DNA of 64,000 bases from CAVTOO01 sp963736355 (GTDB lineage: Bacteria; Pseudomonadota; Alphaproteobacteria; Rhizobiales; Xanthobacteraceae), in contig CAVTOO010000007.1 in NCBI GenBank assembly GCA_963736355.1, positions 1 through 64,000 on the forward strand, in the 5' to 3' direction. The notes under the pieces are model-generated. The model was not told the DNA's origin. It ran no database searches and worked only from the letters and a program-made list of their open reading frames with translations. Of the stretch, positions 58,724 through 64,000 are shown in pieces. Position numbers and translations under genes: made by a program. Within the stretch, counting starts at the first letter, position 1. Every line of letters starts with the position of its first letter.

Positions 58724-58768
58724 CCTCATGCTGAGGAGCGCAGCAACGCGCGCGTCTCGAAGGATGAG
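58724..58768. repeat. Palindromic repeat C, second locus
   Basis: CCTCATGCTGAGGAGCGC ... GCGCGTCTCGAAGGATGAG, same design as 2667-2710. It lies between the convergent SDR and der genes, where a bidirectional terminator would be expected. Confidence 0.85.
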
Positions 58769-58787
58769 ACAAAACACTGGCGACAAG

Positions 58788-60169
58788 TCAGTTCTTCCGC
58801 TTCGCCCTTCCGGCGTACGGGTTTTCCTTCTCGCGCAGCATGATGCGGATCGGCGTGCCGGGCAGATCGAACGCCTCGCGCATGCTGTTGACGAGATAGC
58901 GCACATACGCTTCCGGAATGGCATCGGCGCGCGCGCAGAACAGCACGAAGGTCGGCGGTCGGCTTTTCGCCTGCGTGATGTAGTTCAGCCGGATGCGGCG
59001 GCCGGAGACCGCCGGCGGCGGGTTGGTCGACACCGCATCGTCGAACCAGCGATTCAGTGCGGCCGTCGCAATACGCGCGATTCCACACTTCATGCGCGTC
59101 GGCGATCGCCTTCATCAGATGGTCGAGACCCTCGCCGGTGATGCCCGACACCGCGACGATCGGCGCGCCCTTGACCTGCGACAGCCATTGATCGACATCC
59201 GTGCGAATGCGCAGGATGCCGCCGGCCTTGCGTTCCTCAAGATCCCATTTGCTGACGGCGATGACGAGCGCCCGCCCCTCGCGCTCGACGAGCGAGGCAA
59301 GGCGCATGATCCTGCTCCTCGAACTGTTCGCATCCATCAGCAGCACGACGACTTCGGCGAAGCGAATGGCGCGCAGCGCGTCGGCCACCGACAGCTTTTC
59401 GAGCTTGTCCTCGATGCGCGAGCGCCGGCGCAATGCCGGCGGTGTCGAACACGCGGAGTTTCGCGCCCGAATAGCTCGACATCGACCGCGATGGAATCGC
59501 GCGTGGTGCCGGCTTCCGGACTGGTCAGCAGCCGTTCCTCGCCGAGCAGGCGATTGATCAGCGTCGACTTGCCGGCATTGGGCCGGCCGACGATGGCGAC
59601 GCGGATCGGCCGCGCGCCGCGCTGATCTTCCTTGTCGGCATCGTCGTCGTCTTCGTCCTCGTCATCGTCGTCGGCTCCGGCATGAGGTCGCGCAACGCGT
59701 CGTAGAGATCGCTCAGGCCCTCGCCATGCTCGGCGGAGATCGGCACCGGCTCGCCGAGGCCGAGCCCGTAGGCTTCAGCCGTGCCCGCAACGCCCTGGCG
59801 GCCTTCGCTCTTGTTGGCGACCAGCACCACCGGCTTGCCGCGACTGCGCGCGAGATCGGCGAAGACGCGATCGGCCGGCGTCAGGCCCATGCGCGCGTCG
59901 ATCACGAACATCACGGCGTCGGCGGCTTCGATCGCGGTTTCGGTCTGCTCGCGCATGCGCGCCGGCAGCGAGCCGCGCGGCGCCTTCGTCGAGGCCGGCC
60001 GTGTCGATGATGTTGAAGTGCAGATCGCCGAGCCGCGCCTCACCTTCGCGGCGGTCGCGCGTCACGCCCGGCGGTCGTCGACCAGCGCGAGCTTCTGGCC
60101 GACGAGGCGATTGAACAGCGTCGATTTGCCGACATTGGGTCGGCCGACAATGGCAATGGTGAAGGTCAT
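58788..60169 (-). CDS. der: Ribosome-associated GTPase Der (several frameshifts)
   Basis: EngA/Der, essential double GTPase for 50S assembly. First G domain: MTFTIAIVGRPNVGKSTLFN at the start, LVGQKLALVDD, ADRVFADLARSRGKPVVLVA (NK box follows). Second G domain begins near 59605 with a second GRPNAGKST box. KH-like C-terminal domain: RRIRLNYITQAKSRPPTFVL and ENPYAGRAKRKN at 58788. About 460 residues. Breaks near 60070, 59980, 59690, 59440, 59310 and 59080. Confidence 0.92.
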
Positions 60170-60253
60170 GACGGCATCTGGCTTTCGCGTGTCTGCATCG
60201 CACATCCACGCCGCGCTGTCGCGCGGCGGGCGCGAAAGCATCCGCCGTCGGTG

Positions 60254-60808
60254 TTAGCGGCTAAAGGTCCCGCTTTGCATCGGCGGCGGAAATGGCGACG
60301 ACTGCGCGGGCGACGGGAATGCCGAGGGCTGCGACGGAGCCGGCTGGCTCTGGGCCGGAGCGCGCTGTGGCTGCGGCGCAGGCTCTGGCGCGAGTGTTTC
60401 TTCGTCCGGCGGCGGCGCGGTGACGCTGCGCCGCTTGGTCGGTCGCCTTGGGCGCTGACTGGGCGGCAGGCGCCGCGCGCGGCGCGGGCTGCTGCGGTCG
60501 CGGCGCGACAGCGGCCTGCTGCGGTTGCCGCCTGGCGGTTGCCCGCCCTGGGGCTGACCCATCTGCGGGTCCTGCTGCATTGCTGCTGCTGGTTCGCGGG
60601 GTTGCCGCGTACCATCTCCTGCGGCACGCCCTGCTCCACGCCCGGCACGCCTTCGGGAAACACCGGCTTGCGCTCGCCCGGCAGCTTCTTCTTGGTATCG
60701 AGGAAATCGAACATGTCGGTCGGATCGAAACCGCCGCCGAACATGCCGCAGCCGGCCAGTCCGCGCAAGCGGCAGACGGCGAGGAATCAGACGGTGCGAA
60801 CGGCGCAT
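60254..60808 (-). CDS. Small Pro/Gln-rich lipoprotein (frameshifted)
   Basis: About 185 residues. After a short basic signal the lipobox-like LAGCGMFGGGFDPTDMFDFL predicts a lipidated Cys. A conserved-looking block TKKKLPGERKPVFPEGVPGV is followed by a long Pro/Gln/Ala-rich tail ending PPPMQSGTFSR at 60254. Several frame changes occur in the tail. It sits 8 bases after the TPR gene and ~85 bases before der, the place occupied by bamB in E. coli, but there is no beta-propeller. Envelope function unknown. Confidence 0.65.
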   Translation of the reverse strand: MRRSHRLIPRRLPLARTGRLRHVRRRFRSDRHVRFPRYQEEAAGRAQAGVSRRRAGRGAGRAAGDGTRQPREPAAAMQQDPQMGQPQGGQPPGGNRSRPLSRRDRSSPRRARRLPPSQRPRRPTKRRSVTAPPPDEETLAPEPAPQPQRAPAQSQPAPSQPSAFPSPAQSSPFPPPMQSGTFSR

Positions 60809-60816
60809 GGACAGTC

Positions 60817-61512
60817 TCACGCGAACTGCGCATTGGCGTCGACGTCGATCACCTCTTGCCACCGGCGGCAGCAGCGCCTGCAGCAGCTTCGGCGCGGCTG
60901 CGCAGGTTGGTCGGCGTCTCGGCGTCGGTAATGATCGCGTCGAGCCACTGCGCGCGTCGCGGCGTCATCGTTGGCGCGCCACGCCGACAGCGCCAGCAGT
61001 TCGCGCGCGGTGTGACGGAAGGTGCGGTCGCTGCCGTCGACGGCTCGAGCCGCTGCGGCATGTCGGCATACGATGTGCGTATCGAGCAGCAAGCGCCGCG
61101 GCACGCAACGTCGCGCTAGGTCGCGGAACGGCTGCGGCGACCGCGCGATCGGCGGCGATGGCGTCGTACAGCTTCGACCGCCGCCTGCGGATCGCGCTTC
61201 GCGGCTTCGCCGCTTCGCGCAGGCGCGCCAGCATGCGATAGGCCGGCGGCGCGTCGGTCGGCGATCTTGGCGAACGCCGCCTCGCCTCGGCGTGCTTGTT
61301 CTGATCCGACAGAGTCGGCGGCGGCCTGTGAACGCGGCACCGGCGTCGGCCGCCTTCTTGGCCTCGCCACCACTGATAGCCACGCCAGCCGCCGACCCCG
61401 GCGACGATCGAGGAATGCCGCACCGACGATCAGGAAGCCGATATTTGTCCCACAGCTTCTTGAGCTGTTCGCGACGCACTTCTTCGTCAACTTCTTAAAT
61501 GATATCAGACAC
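60817..61512 (-). CDS. YfgM-like TPR membrane protein (several frameshifts)
   Basis: About 230 residues. GTG 61512 reads V-S-D-I, followed by an apparent error that creates an in-frame stop, then EVDEEVRREQLKKLWDKY, the diagnostic start of YfgM/TPR_21 proteins. A single transmembrane helix (LIVGAAFLIVAGVGGWRGYQ) and a periplasmic TPR-like helical domain (TDAPPAYRMLARLREAA, FRHTARELLALSAWRANDA) follow, ending VIDVDANAQFA. Such proteins associate with the Sec translocon and periplasmic chaperones. Upstream of the lipoprotein and der on the same strand. Confidence 0.75.
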
Positions 61513-61696
61513 TTAGGATCCGTCACCGTTCGAGCGCCATGGCGAACCCGTGCGCTTGCCGAAGCGGTGGCGAATACCCTAGCGCTATGGCGCTGGCAAG
61601 GCAAAGCGAGACCCTTCAAAGCGTTAAGGCGCCAAAGCGCGCCGGGCCAGTGGGCCAGGTTCGCCTCACAGCACGCGTCAGGCAAATCGCCGCCTC

Positions 61697-62525
61697 TCAG
61701 GGCTTCGTCTTCATGCCGTAGACGATGCTCCGGACCCGGGAAAGCGCGCGCCCGCACGTCCTCGGCATAGCCCTCGACCGCCGCTTCGATCGACGGACCG
61801 AGATCGCCATAGCGGCGGACGAATTTCGGCACGCGCGGCGACAGGCCGAGCATGTCTTCGAGCACGAGCACCTGGCCGTCGCAGGCCGCGCTCGCACCGA
61901 TGCCGATGGTCGGGATGCGACGCCTGCGTGGTGATCTTGACGCGCCAAGTGGCTCGGCGACCGCTTCGATCACCATCGAAAACGCCCCGGCTTCCGCCAC
62001 CGCCTTGCCGTCCTGTTCGATCGGACTCCCAGTCGTCGTCCTCGCGGCCCAGCGCGCGGAACGAACCGAGCGTGTTGATCGACTGCGGCGTCATGCCGAT
62101 ATGGCCCATCACCGGAATGCCGCGCTGACGAGAAAGGCGATGGTCTCGGCCATCCGCACGCCGCCTTCCAGCTTGATCGCGCCGCAGCCCGTTTCCTTCA
62201 TGACGCGCGCCGCCGAGCGGAATGCCTGCTCCTTCGATTCCTCGTAGGAGCCGAACGGCATGTCGACAACCACAAGCGCCTGCTTGCGAGCCGCGCATCA
62301 CCGCCGGCCCTGCAGGATCATCATGTCGAGCGTCACCGGGATGGTCGTCTCGAGGCCGTGCATGACCATGCCGAGCGAGTCGCCGACGAGGATGACGTCG
62401 CAATGGCGGTCGACCAGCTGCGCCGTGTGCGCGTGATACGAGGTCAGCATCACGATCGGTTCGCCGCCCTTGCGGGCGCGGATGTCGGGCGCGGTCAAAC
62501 GCTTGATGTCAGCTTGCAACGACAT
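61697..62525 (-). CDS. panB: Ketopantoate hydroxymethyltransferase (several frameshifts)
   Basis: First step of pantothenate synthesis, adding a hydroxymethyl group to 2-oxoisovalerate. MSLQADIKRLTAPDIRARKG, IVMLTSYHAHTAQLVDRHCD and the Mg-binding VILVGDSLGMVMHGLETTIP are in one frame. Then ETGCGAIKLEGGVRMAETIA, GIPVMGHIGMTPQSINTLG (catalytic region) and PTIGIGASAACDGQVLVLED follow in others. The ending is VYGMKTKP at 61697. About 275 residues, normal length. Breaks near 62310, 62140, 62030 and 61940. Confidence 0.9.
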
Positions 62526-62539
62526 GCTCAGGCTCCGAA

Positions 62540-63111
62540 TCACAGGAACGCCGATGACGAGGGGATGAAACACAAGCGCCAGCGCGAGATAGGCGACGAT
62601 ACCGACGACGACGGCGAGCACGTCGTTGCCGCACCGCCGACCGGAATGGGCGGTGCGCCGGGATCGCTGCGGTGTTTGAGTGAGATACGATCGTACACCG
62701 CCCACCCCAGCAGCGATCCGAACAGGAGCATCGAACCAAGATCGCCATTGGCCAGTAGGTGAGCCAGCGCCCACAGCTTCAGGCCCGCCAGCATCGGATG
62801 CTTGAGCGTGGTGTAGATGCGTCCGCGCAGATACGACGCTGCGATGAGGATGATCGCCGGCAATATCAGCGCCAGCGCGATGTGCGCATCGCCACCGGCG
62901 GATACCACACATCGATCCAGCCGGTGCGGCGATAGAGACCGAAGCCGATGACGATCAGCGCGAGACCGGCGAACGAGGCGAGGACAAAGAGCGCCTTGTA
63001 GCCGCCCTCGCCCAGCCGAGCGACGAGCGCCGCGCGCCATGCCCGTTGCGTCGGCACGACATGCACGCCGAGAAACAACACCAGTCCGGCTACCAGAATT
63101 GCGAGCCCCAT
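62540..63111 (-). CDS. NnrU-like membrane protein (frameshifted)
   Basis: About 190 residues with five or six hydrophobic helices. MGLAILVAGLVLFLGVHVV and LFVLASFAGLALIVIGFGLY open it. After a frame change near 62885, LALILPAIILIAASYLRGRI, the motif TLKHPMLAGLKLWALAHLLA and FGSLLGWAVYDRIS match the NnrU/isoprenylcysteine-methyltransferase-like family linked to nitrogen-oxide metabolism or quinone/sterol modification. A second break near 62635 makes the exact end uncertain. 14 bases upstream of panB on the same strand. Confidence 0.75.
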
Positions 63112-63380
63112 ATGCACCCCAACGATCAAGACGGCGATGGCTGTACGTCAGCCTGCCCCATACGCACCAGCTTTTTCGACGAAGCCCGCGCTTGCCGGAC
63201 GCCCTTGGAATTCAGCGCTTTTACCGAATGTTCCTAAAGTACGGGCTCAATTCACAACCCTGCCGAAAGTCCCCGGCCACCATACAACTTTAAGGACCTA
63301 ATCTATGTGTAAATTAACCTGAGATTAGTCGCGGACTGGCACCTTGTGGCCTTCAGAACGTAACGCTTGCTCCAGAACCG

Positions 63381-64000
63381 ATGAATTTTCAGCGCGCCGA
63401 TACGACCATTATCAAGTCCATCCGGCAAATCAGTCTTGCCCGCGAGTGGATTCATTGTCGCGGCGCCGCGACGTTGCCGAATTTCGCTCATTTTCAGCCG
63501 GATTCGCGTGGCGAAGACGCCTCCGACATGATGGTCTGCTCCCTTGAGCGCGCCGGCGAAAACGTCCGCTACCAGTGCCTCGATGCCGGTCGCAGGATCG
63601 AGGTCGCCAATGACGCGCCGATGAAGGGCCGCTATCTCGACGCCTGTCTCGACTCCGCGATCCATAGCGCCGCACGCATGGTGTGGCGCGCCTGCGTCGA
63701 AAACAAACTCCCGGTCTATTCCATCGTGCCGACCGCCGATCGCGACGGCAACCCGGTCACGCTTGAGCATCTTTATCTTCCGTTCGGCGCAGACGGCAAT
63801 CGTCCCGATACGATGATCGGCTCGATCCACGCTTTCAGCACCGAAGGAAAATATCAGCTTCCCGGCCTGCTGCGGCAGAATACGCCGACGGCGCCACGTC
63901 ATTGGGCTGTGATCGTCAATGCGCCCATGCAGGCACCTGCCGCCGAACCGACAACCGTCGTGGAAACCGTGGCCGCGCCTGCACTGGCGCCGCAGCCGAA
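63381..64000 (+). CDS. PAS-like domain protein, 3' end beyond the window
   Basis: Opens at ATG 63381 and stays open to the last base (~206 codons), so the C-terminus is outside. The visible part begins MNFQRADTTIIKSIRQISLA and shows a PAS_5-like fold: VRYQCLDAGRRIEVANDAPM, then a helix and VYSIVPTADRDGNPVTLEHL, a strand LPFGADGN and DTMIGSIHAFS. Low complexity (Ala/Pro/Val) begins near 63920. Alphaproteobacterial members are small sensory or regulatory proteins with unknown ligands. Divergent from the NnrU gene across ~270 bases in which nothing else is seen. Confidence 0.7.
   Translation, partial: MNFQRADTTIIKSIRQISLAREWIHCRGAATLPNFAHFQPDSRGEDASDMMVCSLERAGENVRYQCLDAGRRIEVANDAPMKGRYLDACLDSAIHSAARMVWRACVENKLPVYSIVPTADRDGNPVTLEHLYLPFGADGNRPDTMIGSIHAFSTEGKYQLPGLLRQNTPTAPRHWAVIVNAPMQAPAAEPTTVVETVAAPALAPQP

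Overview
The window is a housekeeping segment of a high-GC alphaproteobacterial chromosome, most likely Hyphomicrobiales of the Bradyrhizobiaceae/Xanthobacteraceae type. This is inferred from gene content and order (ppk-ppx beside hdaA-pgsA-purMN, lptF-lptG-lptD-surA-pdxA-rsmA, gmk-yicC-mltG-fabF-acpP-fabG-fabD, rpsF-rpsR-DUF2232-rplI-dnaB-alr-radA-cvpA-purF) and from several dispersed palindromic repeats of the kind common in that group. I see no rRNA, tRNA, CRISPR array, insertion sequence, prophage or defence island.

Layout. 1-4101 is a large fold-back: the left arm (1-1957) is an error-ridden reverse complement of 2016-4101, joined by a 58-base loop. The arms carry a DHFR-like protein, a DoxX protein, a glycine-zipper protein and the 3' end of maeB. 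Then follow maeB and aspS (both minus strand, multiply frameshifted), an OmpA/BON-like envelope protein with a small membrane partner, rnd, a YciI protein, an M15-like protein and an L,D-transpeptidase. 16-23 kb holds ppx, ppk, hdaA, pgsA, purM and purN. 23-30.5 kb holds a cold-shock gene, an outer-membrane barrel, ndk, an ABC-F ATPase, a lipoprotein, holC and pepA. 30.7-38.4 kb is the lipopolysaccharide-transport operon lptF-lptG-lptD-surA-like-pdxA-rsmA, with translational overlaps at several junctions. 38.5-46.4 kb (minus) holds a calcium/proton antiporter, gmk, yicC, mltG and the fatty-acid cluster fabF-acpP-fabG-fabD. 47-52.7 kb holds the ribosomal operon, a cytochrome-like protein and dnaB. 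52.8-63.1 kb holds alr, radA, cvpA, purF, a short-chain dehydrogenase, der, a small lipoprotein, a TPR membrane protein, panB and an NnrU-like protein. A PAS-like gene runs off the right edge.

Sequence quality governs interpretation. Single-base frameshifts break many essential genes. Isolated ones are consistently best explained by one inserted base. They are dense in three patches (about 3.7-7.9 kb, 21.3-22.4 kb, 53.4-63.1 kb). I treat these as uncorrected long-read consensus errors and give whole-gene spans inferred by joining frames; amino-acid lengths for those genes are approximate.

I did not find a convincing undescribed system. The more unusual observations are the fold-back, repeat copies that supply coding sequence (the RsmA tail) or reach gene edges, a codon-usage shift in the 3' part of lptG, an L,D-transpeptidase with a degenerate second YkuD-like region, and a CXXCH protein with a long Pro/Glu/Lys/Ala tail.
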